This document shows positions 15,201-23,167 of a stretch of 42,997 bases of DNA, piece by piece. The DNA lies in assembly GCA_016190935.1 (NCBI GenBank), contig JACPPP010000211.1, forward strand, positions 1 to 42,997, given 5' to 3'. Position numbers and translations under genes: made by a program. A model generated the notes under the pieces. The model saw only the letters and a program-made list of their open reading frames with translations, was not told the DNA's origin and made no database searches. The DNA comes from Armatimonadota bacterium (GTDB taxonomy: Bacteria; Armatimonadota; UBA5829; DTLH01). Positions within the stretch are counted from its first letter, which is position 1. Every line of letters starts with the position of its first letter.

Positions 15201-15846
15201 CGTGTCGTTTAGCTGTCTCGGCCTGCTCCGCAAGCGGTTCCACCTGGCCCGATAGCTCGGATATGATGTCGTTCACTCTTCGCAGGTTCGTCTCGGTATT
15301 CTCGAGCTTCTTCTGCGCTTCCTTGCGACGGAAGCGGTATTTCTTGATTCCGGCGGCCTCCTCGATGAGCGACCGGCGGTCTTCGGACTTCGCGGAGAGA
15401 ATGGCATCTATCTCCCCCTGGCTCACCGTCGAGTACGCCTCGCGGCCCATGCCGGTATCGAGGAACAGTTCGTAGATGTCTCTCAGCCTGCATGGACTCT
15501 TGTTTATCAGATACTCGCCTTCCCCGGACCGGAAGACTCTGCGGGTGATGGTGACTTCGGAGAAATCGAGAGGAAGAGAGCCGCATGAGTTGTCTATGGT
15601 GAGGGATACCTCCGCCATACCAAGGGACTTGCGCCGCTCACTGCCGGCAAAAATGACGTCATAAGCCCGGTTAGCGCGCAGGTTTCGCACATTCTGTTCG
15701 CCGAGCACCCACGATACGGCATCGGCGACGTTGCTCTTGCCGCTGCCGTTCGGCCCAACCACCGCAGTGATACCCGAAGTAAACTCCAGGTCAGTTCGGT
15801 CGGCGAATGTCTTGAATCCCTGGATTTCTAGGCGCTTGATAAACAT
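12253..15846 (-). CDS. smc: Chromosome segregation protein SMC
   Basis: SMC is the ATPase core of bacterial condensin, acting with ScpA and ScpB to organise and segregate the chromosome. The 1,197-residue length is typical. Walker A GPNGSGKS lies at about 31-38 in the N-terminal head. Two long coiled coils flank a hinge at about 510-640 (YETAIEVALGSAVQDII and IVTLDGEVIVPTGAMTGG). The C-terminal head has the signature LLSGGERALTASALLFAL and Walker B PFVLFDEVDAPLDD. The ORF track starts at a TTG two codons earlier, and the ATG (FIKRLEIQGFKTFADRT follows) is the standard N-terminus. There is no clear Shine-Dalgarno sequence. A GATAAT -10-like box 9 nt upstream suggests a very short leader. scpA and scpB are not in the window. 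Confidence 0.97.
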   Translation of the reverse strand: MFIKRLEIQGFKTFADRTDLEFTSGITAVVGPNGSGKSNVADAVSWVLGEQNVRNLRANRAYDVIFAGSERRKSLGMAEVSLTIDNSCGSLPLDFSEVTITRRVFRSGEGEYLINKSPCRLRDIYELFLDTGMGREAYSTVSQGEIDAILSAKSEDRRSLIEEAAGIKKYRFRRKEAQKKLENTETNLRRVNDIISELSGQVEPLAEQAETAKRHDELTTRLREIETGLLINDLRRWSEELERARQAKIEGTERASEQDKRISDLEWEKEKLSDHLTEHDRLVEAARAKHQETTAAAQRVKSRLALIEERRRAAEDTCARLKSEVEQLGRRIEEARERLECLTAEESGAAEREARLIQDTASCSEAIEQLQAEIEAATRIVEDRKSAYIELAKEQAARRTEIESLRTRTAELEAAAGKYTAELESLSQNREEIVKKQEDFAARADELRAKEKARAEELPPLRAQREQAREIIASVTENLAEINRTTVGKASRLATLQEMAEAHEGFFEGVRSVMAARKNRKLGGNYAVVADVITVPRGYETAIEVALGSAVQDIITDSVDEAKQAIRFLKDNRAGRATFLPLNGVRPSVSGTLGSTNKPGVRGCASDIISYDKKYAPAINVLLGRVIVVDNIDNAVKLSRSAMGWGRIVTLDGEVIVPTGAMTGGIRPGKGPNLLGRKQEIDSLTRDLAELDAARAKLENDLASAKDSLADLDGKIAKLEQCSSEDRMALVEAERQLEFLAQERKRLEGQIEVVTLEKEDVESAFRSDFESLKALESQVSAAGQENIDLDGLVAGAEKRLEELTARRSSLSEQYMELSVTLASVRERRSGLQQSVRQTESAIQESVSELEAHQKEIEQQEVEIAVNARELEALSADGASGEETLGRAQEELDGLVTRRAELAQKAAEVDAELKSLHRARSETAELVRDCDVREARLEVQINQTSERLMEEYEVTSQEALAREEPVEVERGTASEVARLRREIRAMGPVNTGAIQEYERVSERWEFLTLQRNDLEAAREKLLDAIREIDESTRELFMTTFRAVGEHFEKMFLKLFGGGRTELVLTDPHNLLETGVEIIVQPPGKKLQNLLLLSGGERALTASALLFALLLVKPSPFVLFDEVDAPLDDANVERFAEVLREFSRDSQFIVITHNRATMEASDTLYGVAMQEPGVSKLISVRLTDDTERHKIGAEVVATA

Positions 15847-15916
15847 AACCAACAGATTATCGCATACAGACGGGCTTTCTGACTAGATGCAATTCTCCGT
15901 GGCCCTGGAGAAATGG

Positions 15917-15946
15917 TTGACGCGCGCTCGGCGGCGGTGCTATACT
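15917..15946 (+). promoter_or_regulatory. Promoter of the surface-polysaccharide operon
   Basis: TTGACG and TATACT with an 18-nt spacer face the five-gene cluster that begins at 16122. The predicted 5' leader is about 170 nt. It lies in the divergent gap with smc. Confidence 0.65.
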
Positions 15947-16121
15947 GGGCTGGTACCGGCGCCGTACTGCGAAGAAGCAGTGGCTCCGGCTGAACTGCCC
16001 ATGAAGACTCAGCAATGCGCAGACACACTACTCGGCTGATCGGTAAACGTGTCTCATGTCGCGCCTGCGGGGACTCATTATCACCTGTTCGCACGGAAAC
16101 ATTACTGTTAAGGAGATCAGA

Positions 16122-16862
16122 ATGGGTCTGAATCACTGTCTTGCGCGGCAATGGATTCGCCTGTTGAGTAAGTGCGCTCCAAGTCCGGTTAAGAAGCGAC
16201 ACAGCGAAATCTCTCTTGTGTTTGCACAAGAGGAGGATGACGTATCTCAACCATCCCAATACTTGATATCCGTGGCGCTCGACGCAATAAGAAATGCTCT
16301 GAATGTATCACTTGAGGACATCAGCACAAGAATAAGAACCCCGCCACGCTTCCCGAATATATGGCCGGGAGAACACTACAAGTTGCTTGCAGGACTAGTT
16401 TTGGCCTTAAAACCTAGTGTTGTTGTTGAGGTAGGAACATATACGGGACTGTCTGCGCTGGCAATGAGTAAATATCTTCCACACGGATCGAAATTGGTCA
16501 CTTTTGACGTTGTGGATTGGAAGGCGATCCCTGACTCATGCTTGCGAGAAGATGATTTCCGCGACGGAGGATTTGTCCAATATGTTGCGGACCTGAGCGA
16601 TCCCAGAGTTGCTCTGGAGTACGGCGACCAGTTGGCAGAAGCGGGATTGATATTCTTTGACGCGGCAAAAGATGGAATTATGGAGCAGAAGTTTCTGGAG
16701 AATCTGAGGCTTATCCGGTTTCGCACGAATCCCCTGCTGGTTTTCGACGATATCCGCGTGTGGAATATGCTAGGAATTTGGCAAGATATTCGGCTGCCTA
16801 AGTTGGACCTGACTTCTTTCGGACATTGGTCAGGAACAGGGATCGTCGAATGGAAGTTATAA
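16122..16862 (+). CDS. Class I SAM-dependent methyltransferase (Methyltransf_24 type)
   Basis: The 246-residue protein has the SAM-binding motif VVVEVGTYTGLSALAM at about 107-122, followed by KLVTFDVVDW (motif II) and LIFFDAAKDG (motif IV). This is the arrangement of the Methyltransf_24/cephalosporin-hydroxylase-like methyltransferases often found in cell-surface glycan clusters. The start at 16122 is preferred over the track start at 16056, because AAGGAG lies six to seven nt upstream. It is the first gene of the operon and overlaps the flippase gene by 13 nt. The substrate is probably a sugar or nucleotide-sugar of the exported glycan (inferred from context). Confidence 0.8.
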   Translation: MGLNHCLARQWIRLLSKCAPSPVKKRHSEISLVFAQEEDDVSQPSQYLISVALDAIRNALNVSLEDISTRIRTPPRFPNIWPGEHYKLLAGLVLALKPSVVVEVGTYTGLSALAMSKYLPHGSKLVTFDVVDWKAIPDSCLREDDFRDGGFVQYVADLSDPRVALEYGDQLAEAGLIFFDAAKDGIMEQKFLENLRLIRFRTNPLLVFDDIRVWNMLGIWQDIRLPKLDLTSFGHWSGTGIVEWKL

Positions 16863-18172
16863 AAAGCTCGCAGATCAGCGGCGAGGCGCAATCGGACTGC
16901 CAGACGCATCCTGATCGAGAAGCCGGAGCGGGATCGACGACCGGCAAGAAACGAGTTGTCGTCGAGAACGTTGCTTCATTAGTTGTGCTCCAGGGAGCGA
17001 ATTACCTGCTGCCTGTTATCGTTTTGCCTTATCTTGTTCGCGTCCTCGGCGCTGAAAAGTTTGGTCTTCTCGCGTTCGCCCAGGCTCTTACGCAATACTT
17101 CGTTGTACTCACCGATTATGGCTTCAACTTCACCGCCACACGCCAGATTGCCGTCAGTCAGAATAATCCGCAGAGGCTGTCCGAGATTTTCTGCTCGGTC
17201 TTGGCTATAAAGTTGGTTCTTATGCTGTTCGGTTTTCTCTCGATGGCCGCGCTCGTCTTTGCTGTTCCGAAGTTCTACGCCAATTGGCCTATCTATTTCG
17301 TGACATACCTTGCGGTGCTGGGCTACGTCCTTTTTCCGGTATGGTTCTTTCAAGGCATGGAGCGGATGAAGTATATTACAGGTGTGAATGTTGCGGCCAG
17401 GGCCATTGCCACGGTGGCGATATTTGTGCTCGTACGCAGCCAAGCTGATTTCCTGTTGGCGGCGGGCCTCCAGGCCGGGGGGTTTGTGCTTGCAGGGTTA
17501 CTGGGGTTATGGTTCGTCTGGCGAGACTTCTCCATAAGTTTGATTTTGCCTTCCCGTTTTCAGGACGTGATCTCCACAATGCGTGAGGGTTCACAAGTGT
17601 TCATCGCTACCCTCTCCGGCAATGTGTATGGACAGGGAGCCGTTCTGGTAACTGGGTTGCTGGCAGGTCATACGGCGGCTGGCTACTATATGCTTGCTCA
17701 AAAGATAGGTGGTGCAGCGGTTGCCCTGGTTCAGCCGGTGGCGCAGGGGATTTATCCCCACATGGTGCATTTGTTCACGCAGGACTTCAGCGGATATCAC
17801 CGAAGCAGAAAACGCGTTCTTGCAGGAGGTCTAGCTATCGGGCTTGCCGTTGGATCCGTCTTATTCTTGTTTTCACATCCAATCGCGAGTGCGGTTGCTG
17901 GGCGGCCGCCCGTCGTGCTGCCAGACCTTTTAAAGGTATTCTCATTCATCATAGTCCTGATCGTTATGAATGTTCTGCTCAATCCATTCATTCTGGCTAT
18001 GAAAAAGTATGACGACATGCAGCGCATGTATATGATGGCAGCTATTCTCTTCGTGTTAGTCTCCATTCCGGCCACTGGTCAATTTGGGCCTATGGGTATG
18101 GCGTGTACCGTGTTGGGTATCGAAGCGTTCGTGTTTATAAGAAGTATACAAATAGCAAAGGTGCTGGAGTGA
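16850..18172 (+). CDS. Wzx-type polysaccharide flippase
   Basis: The 440-residue integral membrane protein has about 12 hydrophobic segments. It begins NVASLVVLQGANYLLPVIVL then PYLVRVLGAEKFGLLAFAQA, the characteristic N-terminus of the O-antigen flippase (MATE/MOP) family. The family role is to flip undecaprenyl-linked oligosaccharide across the inner membrane. The ATG at 16850 is chosen over a TTG at 16826. Its first 13 bases overlap the methyltransferase end. The stop codon overlaps the GTG start of the next gene (GTGA), so translation is probably coupled. The exact glycan cannot be told. Confidence 0.88.
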   Translation: MEVIKSSQISGEAQSDCQTHPDREAGAGSTTGKKRVVVENVASLVVLQGANYLLPVIVLPYLVRVLGAEKFGLLAFAQALTQYFVVLTDYGFNFTATRQIAVSQNNPQRLSEIFCSVLAIKLVLMLFGFLSMAALVFAVPKFYANWPIYFVTYLAVLGYVLFPVWFFQGMERMKYITGVNVAARAIATVAIFVLVRSQADFLLAAGLQAGGFVLAGLLGLWFVWRDFSISLILPSRFQDVISTMREGSQVFIATLSGNVYGQGAVLVTGLLAGHTAAGYYMLAQKIGGAAVALVQPVAQGIYPHMVHLFTQDFSGYHRSRKRVLAGGLAIGLAVGSVLFLFSHPIASAVAGRPPVVLPDLLKVFSFIIVLIVMNVLLNPFILAMKKYDDMQRMYMMAAILFVLVSIPATGQFGPMGMACTVLGIEAFVFIRSIQIAKVLE

Positions 18173-19011
18173 ACCCAAAAGTTTCTGTTCTCCTGAATAC
18201 TTTAAACGAGGAGCGGAATATCCGCAACTGTCTCGAATCCGTTAAGTGGGCTGATGAGATCGTCGTGGTCGACATGTACAGCGATGACAAGACGGTCCAG
18301 ATCGCACAGGAGTATACTGACAAGGTTTTCTTCCACGAACGTATGGGCTATGCTGATCCCGCACGGCAATTTGCCCTGGAGCAAGTCAGTAATGACTGGA
18401 TTCTGCTGGTGGATGCTGACGAGTTGATTCCACGGAGACTGCGTGATTGCATACTGGAAATTGCCGCCTGCGACCAGTGGGACGTCGTTTTGATCCCGCG
18501 CACGAACTATTTCTTCGGCCATGCTATGAAAGGAGCCAACTGGGGACCGATGCAAGACGTCGTGCCGCGGTTTTTCAAGAGACCGGCGATGCGTTTTTCA
18601 GAGCAGGTGCATCGATTCTATCACCCTGACCCGACTGCACGAGTAAGAACACTGAACGATGAATCGTGTGCTATTATCCACTTTAATTATGTGGACGTTG
18701 AACAATTCATCGAGAAGCTCAATCGTTATACGACCATAGAGGCTAATCTTGCGAGAGCGCAGGGCAGGCAGTTGTCTCTGACTCGGGTGCTGTATGAAGT
18801 GATTCGTGAAGTTGGCGGTCGGTTCATAGTAAGAAAGGGGTACAGGGACGGGTTTCAGGGCTTTCTGCTGTCGATGCTGATGGCTAGCTATCATGTAAGC
18901 AGTGCGTTGAAGCTGTATCTCTTGAACAAATATGACTCTGAAGAGGTAAGTCGTAAGATATTGGATGATTATGAATGCATCGCATCACGCACGCTTGCGG
19001 AGTACGGTTGA
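18169..19011 (+). CDS. Glycosyltransferase family 2 (WaaE/KdtX-like)
   Basis: The 280-residue cytoplasmic GT-A enzyme begins VSVLLNTLNEERNIRNCLES, then VKWADEIVVVDMYSDDKT and DWILLVDADE. This pattern matches the WaaE/KdtX-like GT2 group that adds a beta-linked sugar to lipid-linked or LPS-type acceptors. The DAD motif near residue 82 should bind the metal and nucleotide sugar. The GTG start forms a GTGA overlap with the flippase stop. The ORF track's earlier start (18103) would overlap the flippase by 70 nt. Donor and acceptor are unknown. Confidence 0.85.
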   Translation: MNPKVSVLLNTLNEERNIRNCLESVKWADEIVVVDMYSDDKTVQIAQEYTDKVFFHERMGYADPARQFALEQVSNDWILLVDADELIPRRLRDCILEIAACDQWDVVLIPRTNYFFGHAMKGANWGPMQDVVPRFFKRPAMRFSEQVHRFYHPDPTARVRTLNDESCAIIHFNYVDVEQFIEKLNRYTTIEANLARAQGRQLSLTRVLYEVIREVGGRFIVRKGYRDGFQGFLLSMLMASYHVSSALKLYLLNKYDSEEVSRKILDDYECIASRTLAEYG

Positions 19012-20140
19012 TGTCGTCGCGACCGAGGGCTTTGATAAGCCGGACCACACGGCAATGGACAGTCGAGTCTGGATCGTCATCATAAATTGGAACGGCTGGC
19101 GCGATACGATCGAGTGCCTGGAGAGCGTGTTCCGTATCGATTATCCAAACTATCGCGTGATAGTTTGCGACAATGCCTCAGAAGATGGGTCTCTTGAACA
19201 TATCAAGGCGTGGGCTGAAGGACGCATGGACGTGTTCGTGCCGACAGATAACTCGCTGCGCTCACTCTCGTTTCCGCCAGTTCCTAAGCCCATCTCTTAC
19301 ATTGAGTACGGCAGAGCTCCTGCGGAGAAGGGTGGCGACTCGACTCACGCTGACGCAAGACTTGTTCTGATCGGGACTGGCGCTAACCTGGGCTTCGCAG
19401 GAGGAAACAACGTCGGCCTGCGTTACGCGCTCGCGCGGGATGATTCCGATTACGTATGGCTGCTTAATAACGACACTGTTGTGCATTCCAAAGCCTTAGG
19501 GCTGATGGTTAAACGGATGCAGGAAAGTCCTAACGCTGGAATGTGCGGTGCCACAGTCCTCTATTATGACGAGCCGGAGAAGGTGCAAGCGCTTGGCGGA
19601 GGCGTCTACAATAGGTGGCTTGGTCTGTCCAGCCATATCGGCGCGTTCCGTCCCACAGGCTGCCCGGCTGAACCCGAACGAGTCGAACGTCAGATGGACT
19701 ACATTCTTGGCGCATGCGCGCTGGTATCGAAACCATTCCTGCAAAACGTCGGCCTGATGTGCGAGGATTACTTTCTGTACTATGAAGAGGTTGATTGGGC
19801 GTTGCGGGCACGAGGACACTACTCTTTGGCCTATGCTCCAGAGAGCATCGTCTACCATAAAGAAGGAAGAGCTACCGGCGCCAGCAATTCAAAGCAGGAA
19901 GAGAAGAGCCTAACCTCCGATTTCTTCCTCATCAAGAGCAGGTTCACTCTGTCCAGAAAGTTCTTCCCCTGGCTGCTGCCGACGGTCTATATCGGGCTGT
20001 TAGTTACCTTGGTTCGTAGGATCGGCCGGGGTCGATGGTGGGCAAGATTGTGGATGATAGCAAGGCTAGCGATGGAAGTACGACACAGAGGCAGATGCTC
20101 GGTTGGAGAAGCGCCGAGACTTGAGGAGTCGCGTCGCTAA
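18965..20140 (+). CDS. Glycosyltransferase family 2 (rhamnosyltransferase-like)
   Basis: The protein of up to 391 residues has the GT2 N-terminus VWIVIINWNGWRDTIECLES, then VIVCDNASEDGS, an NLGFAGGNNVGLRYAL helix and the DXD-like WLLNNDTVV. Near 250-270 EDYFLYYEEVDWALRARG is typical of WcaA/rhamnosyltransferase-like members. A hydrophobic stretch follows (LLPTVYIGLLVTLV). The start is uncertain. The ATG at 18965 overlaps the previous gene by 47 nt, and an alternative is the ATG at 19055 just before the catalytic domain. Neither has a good ribosome-binding site. Its TAA overlaps the next ATG (TAATG). Confidence 0.83.
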   Translation: MIMNASHHARLRSTVDVVATEGFDKPDHTAMDSRVWIVIINWNGWRDTIECLESVFRIDYPNYRVIVCDNASEDGSLEHIKAWAEGRMDVFVPTDNSLRSLSFPPVPKPISYIEYGRAPAEKGGDSTHADARLVLIGTGANLGFAGGNNVGLRYALARDDSDYVWLLNNDTVVHSKALGLMVKRMQESPNAGMCGATVLYYDEPEKVQALGGGVYNRWLGLSSHIGAFRPTGCPAEPERVERQMDYILGACALVSKPFLQNVGLMCEDYFLYYEEVDWALRARGHYSLAYAPESIVYHKEGRATGASNSKQEEKSLTSDFFLIKSRFTLSRKFFPWLLPTVYIGLLVTLVRRIGRGRWWARLWMIARLAMEVRHRGRCSVGEAPRLEESRR

Positions 20141-21450
20141 TGGCAACGGCAGCAGGATACAATTCAATTAGGCGTCTGGATCCACTGTACATTATTATGG
20201 GCTTCGGTGGTGTGCTGCTGCTTACTAATAAGATTCCGGCTCTGGCCATAGCTGCCACTCTGGTTACCGTGTACCTAGGCATTTCGGCGTGGCTTATGAG
20301 CGGCAGGATACTCTCCATCTGTGGTAAGCCCTTCGCATTGCTAGGCTGCATGTATACTTATCTGCTCATCAGCTACTTCGCCAGCGGCCAGCCAGCCTCC
20401 GGTCTTGTGTCCTACGATTTTCTGAAGGAAGACGGCAATTTCTTCTTTGCCTATGCCATGTTCTTTGCCTTTGTCGCGTCTAATCTCAACTATAGGTCGC
20501 TGTTCTCGGTCTATCACACTCTGGTATTATTGGCCTTTTCGTTTGCGGCGGTTCTGGGTGTGATCGAAATAGCACTCGGAAAGCCGGGTCTCGTATCAAG
20601 TTATTATCAGGGAGAGTTTTATTTCTCGGCGCTCAATAAGTCGCATAACGCAACAGGCTCCGTCTACGCGGCGGCATGCATTGTAGCGCTCTCGGCGTGG
20701 CTTTTCCGAAGTAAGACCCAGAAGACGAAGTGGCATTATCTATTGGCTCTACTGTGCTGTTTACTCGGACTTCTTATCACCAAGAGCAGGGGAAGCATTC
20801 TATCCTTTGCCTTGGCTGCAGCCTTTCTCTTCTACAAGCGCTACGGACCGTGGTTCATCGCTAAGAGGCAGTTTATATCCCTCATTACTGCGGTCACCAT
20901 TGCAGCTATCTTCACGGGTGCGCATGTCAGATGGATCCACGCTGTGAACTATCCGAGTGACACGAACATTGTTGACCGAGTGACGAAGTGGCAAAACGCC
21001 TGGCTATTGTTTACACTGAGCCCCGCAATTGGCGTCGGATTTGGAAGATACAACGATATTTGTCCGCCGCTCACCGTCATCGATCCTCCTCTATTGGATG
21101 GTATTCCCGGCCTGGCTTCGCTTTGTACCAATGCCACTCCCGTCTATGACAGCTCTCACGCTCACAACTCTTACCTCCAGTTCCTTGCCGAAACCGGTAT
21201 TTTGGGTCTGGGACTCCTGCTCTGGTTCTGGCACTCTATATATGTTCGGCTCTCCCGCGCCTTCAAGATTACACAAGATGAGAGCATAAGAACCGCGTCG
21301 GTACAAGGAATGAGTAATATCATTCTTCTTCTCATTCTGTCCTTAACCGAAAACTATCTATCGGCGACCACAGTTATGTTGTTTATGTCGTCGAGCATCG
21401 GCATCAGCCTTGGCTTGATCGGCCGCTCCGACGCCGCACGTGAGAGATGA
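20140..21450 (+). CDS. O-antigen polymerase/ligase-like membrane protein
   Basis: The 436-residue protein has about 10-12 membrane segments and the Wzy_C/O-antigen ligase hallmarks TKSRGSILSFALA, GVGFGRYND and SSHAHNSYLQFLAETGILGL in a large periplasmic loop. Such proteins polymerise lipid-linked repeats or join glycans to a lipid or protein acceptor. It is the last gene of the five-gene cluster and starts within the TAATG overlap. No priming glycosyltransferase or chain-length regulator is nearby, so the pathway must be completed from elsewhere. Polymerase versus ligase cannot be decided here. Confidence 0.82.
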   Translation: MATAAGYNSIRRLDPLYIIMGFGGVLLLTNKIPALAIAATLVTVYLGISAWLMSGRILSICGKPFALLGCMYTYLLISYFASGQPASGLVSYDFLKEDGNFFFAYAMFFAFVASNLNYRSLFSVYHTLVLLAFSFAAVLGVIEIALGKPGLVSSYYQGEFYFSALNKSHNATGSVYAAACIVALSAWLFRSKTQKTKWHYLLALLCCLLGLLITKSRGSILSFALAAAFLFYKRYGPWFIAKRQFISLITAVTIAAIFTGAHVRWIHAVNYPSDTNIVDRVTKWQNAWLLFTLSPAIGVGFGRYNDICPPLTVIDPPLLDGIPGLASLCTNATPVYDSSHAHNSYLQFLAETGILGLGLLLWFWHSIYVRLSRAFKITQDESIRTASVQGMSNIILLLILSLTENYLSATTVMLFMSSSIGISLGLIGRSDAARER

Positions 21451-21485
21451 GCCGCCCGACTCCTGAGAGTGTGCCCGGCCAACGC

Positions 21486-22724
21486 TCACCTTCCAAGCTT
21501 CAGCAGGTCCGTGCGGTATCTGGCAACATCCATTTTCTTCTGAGAACGCAGCATTTCCCAAAGGTGACGACTAATTATTTCTGCGATTCTGTGGATTGCT
21601 TCGTGGCGCGACAGACCCTCTGACATCAATCTTTTTAGAGCATCACGAGCCTCATGCGGATTGTTTGAGGCAATCTGCCTTTCGACCACAGCGTGCATAT
21701 ACACGTGCATTCGGGGGTTTACACCGTCCTCGGTCTCCGACGCCGCGTTCGCGGCGTCGGGTCCGAACCACTCCGCATACTCTGGATGTTCGTCCCAGAC
21801 AGCGGCTACGATTTCATGTTCATCTTCCTCACTTTTGACCAACACCTTGTCTATAGCTGCTTCGTATTCGTCTTCGGGAAGCGCTCCCACTTCATCAAGC
21901 GCGTCAGCGATCGATCGAATATGGTCCGAATCCCCCAGCTCTACTGCCAGTTCAAAGGCTTTTCGGAGCAAGGGAATAGCGCGTTCTTCGTCCCCAGTAC
22001 GTAGGAGTGTAAAACCAAAGGTTTCATAGTTGTAAATCTCATCGGGTTCTTCGGCCGCCAGTTCCTGCTGAATCGCGAGGCCGGCGGCGGGGTTGCCTGA
22101 ACGGATGAGCATATCACCCTTTTCGCGCCTCAGCCCGGCCAATATCTCAGGTATTGCCGCGGCCGCCGATGCTAACCCGATCAATCTGTCGGCGCACTCG
22201 AGCGCAGCAGCCCAATCAGCCTCGTTCGTGCACCAATAGCTGAGCTGGAGGAGTTGGCCCTGATAGTCAACAAGATGATCGAACTCACCGCTTGTTCCGA
22301 GCAGTTCCAGAGCGCGGCGGGCGTAGTCTCGGTCGCGCCGCGGCGCCTTGTCGGCAAGGAACGCAAGCTCGACGTCGTAGAAGCCCTGGTCCAGATCCAG
22401 TAGCTGGCCACGGTACTTGTTGCGAAGCATTGCATCAAGGCGCTCTACACGGAAAACATGAGTGCTGATCTCGGCCATGTGTTCTGCGTCCCAGAAGTCG
22501 GACTTCGGTGGAGGGATGTTCAGTTGGCGGGATTCGTCTAGGATTGCGTCCCACATCGGACCTTCCCCGGTCGCAGGCCAGCAGCACAGCTTGTACTTCT
22601 TCCCGCTGCCGCACGGGCACGCGGCATTCCTCCCCTTCGGCGGGGGATCCGGACATATTTCACTCAGCACGTAATTCCACAAACTTTTGCTAATATTGGA
22701 GAACTCAAACAACACAATCGACAT
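21486..22724 (-). CDS. SEC-C motif protein with TPR-like middle and DUF1841 C-terminus
   Basis: The 412-residue cytoplasmic protein has a SEC-C zinc motif near its N-terminus (ACPCGSGKKYKLCC, about 35-48), like that at the SecA C-terminus. The middle is helical with TPR-like pairs (about 150-290). The end matches DUF1841 (HVYMHAVVERQIASNNPHEA, then MSEGLSRHEAIHRIAEII). SEC-C modules usually mediate zinc-dependent protein or ribosome contacts. The overall role is unknown. No strong ribosome-binding site precedes the ATG. It lies 7 nt after the DUF167 gene and probably shares its transcript. It converges with the polysaccharide operon. Confidence 0.8.
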   Translation of the reverse strand: MSIVLFEFSNISKSLWNYVLSEICPDPPPKGRNAACPCGSGKKYKLCCWPATGEGPMWDAILDESRQLNIPPPKSDFWDAEHMAEISTHVFRVERLDAMLRNKYRGQLLDLDQGFYDVELAFLADKAPRRDRDYARRALELLGTSGEFDHLVDYQGQLLQLSYWCTNEADWAAALECADRLIGLASAAAAIPEILAGLRREKGDMLIRSGNPAAGLAIQQELAAEEPDEIYNYETFGFTLLRTGDEERAIPLLRKAFELAVELGDSDHIRSIADALDEVGALPEDEYEAAIDKVLVKSEEDEHEIVAAVWDEHPEYAEWFGPDAANAASETEDGVNPRMHVYMHAVVERQIASNNPHEARDALKRLMSEGLSRHEAIHRIAEIISRHLWEMLRSQKKMDVARYRTDLLKLGR

Positions 22725-22731
22725 AGTTTAG

Positions 22732-23004
22732 TCACCGGTTCCTATACGTTGTCAACCGCTGATTTGTTTCCTGGTCACTCAACCCTTTTACCTCAAAGGT
22801 CTTGTCCCGGCTCTTTTCACCGGAGACGAGAGTGATTTGCGCTCGCTTGACATCCAGGACCTTGGCCAGGAACTCTATGCAGGCTTTGTTAGCAGCGCCC
22901 TCGACCGGCGGCGCGGTGAGCTTTATGGCAAGAACATCGTCCCGCCAGCCGATTATTTCGTCTTTTGATCCCCTCGGGGTTACTCTGACCTTCAGTCGCG
23001 CCAT
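22732..23004 (-). CDS. DUF167/YggU (UPF0235) family protein
   Basis: The 90-residue protein fits the UPF0235 family throughout: LKVRVTPRGSKDEIIGW at the N-terminus, KLTAPPVEGAANKACIEFLA in the middle, and ITLVSGEKSRDKTFEVKGL near the end. The family is a small conserved fold of unknown function, often beside yggT or proline-synthesis genes. A heptamer array starts 6 nt upstream of the start codon and leaves no recognisable ribosome-binding site. It is likely to be co-transcribed with the SEC-C gene. Confidence 0.88.
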   Translation of the reverse strand: MARLKVRVTPRGSKDEIIGWRDDVLAIKLTAPPVEGAANKACIEFLAKVLDVKRAQITLVSGEKSRDKTFEVKGLSDQETNQRLTTYRNR

Positions 23005-23010
23005 GGGAAG

Positions 23011-23165
23011 CTTTCAGCGTTCAGCTATCAGCCGTCAGCGGGGTGTTGGGTGTTGGGTGCTGGGTGCTGGTAAGAGTCATGGGACATGGGTCATGGGGCA
23101 TGGGAAGGCCCTCTGTTACCTGTTACCTGTTACCTGTTACCTGTCACCTGTTACCTGTTACCTCA
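23011..23165. repeat. Composite 22-unit heptamer array
   Basis: Read from 23011 in steps of seven, the words are CTTTCAG, CGTTCAG, CTATCAG, CCGTCAG, then TTGGGTG types, then GGGNCAT types, a two-word junction (GGGAAGG CCCTCTG), and finally TTACCTG repeated. The 7-nt register is unbroken across all the word changes. A second copy in inverse orientation lies at 39905-40012. Confidence 0.9.
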
Positions 23166-23167
23166 GC

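Noticed and set aside
13388-15255. Long plus-strand ORFs of 281 and 305 codons inside smc
   Set aside because: They are antisense to a full-length SMC with all motifs intact. Their Ser-, Arg- and Leu-rich translations are typical shadows of a high-GC coding strand.
15917-16121. Small ORF at 16014 (MRRHTTRLIGKRVSCRACGD)
   Set aside because: It has no ribosome-binding site and lies in the leader of the glycan operon. The Cys pair is probably chance.
23011-23165. CRISPR array
   Set aside because: The units are 7 nt with no spacers and no cas genes. The pattern is tandem and not repeat-spacer.
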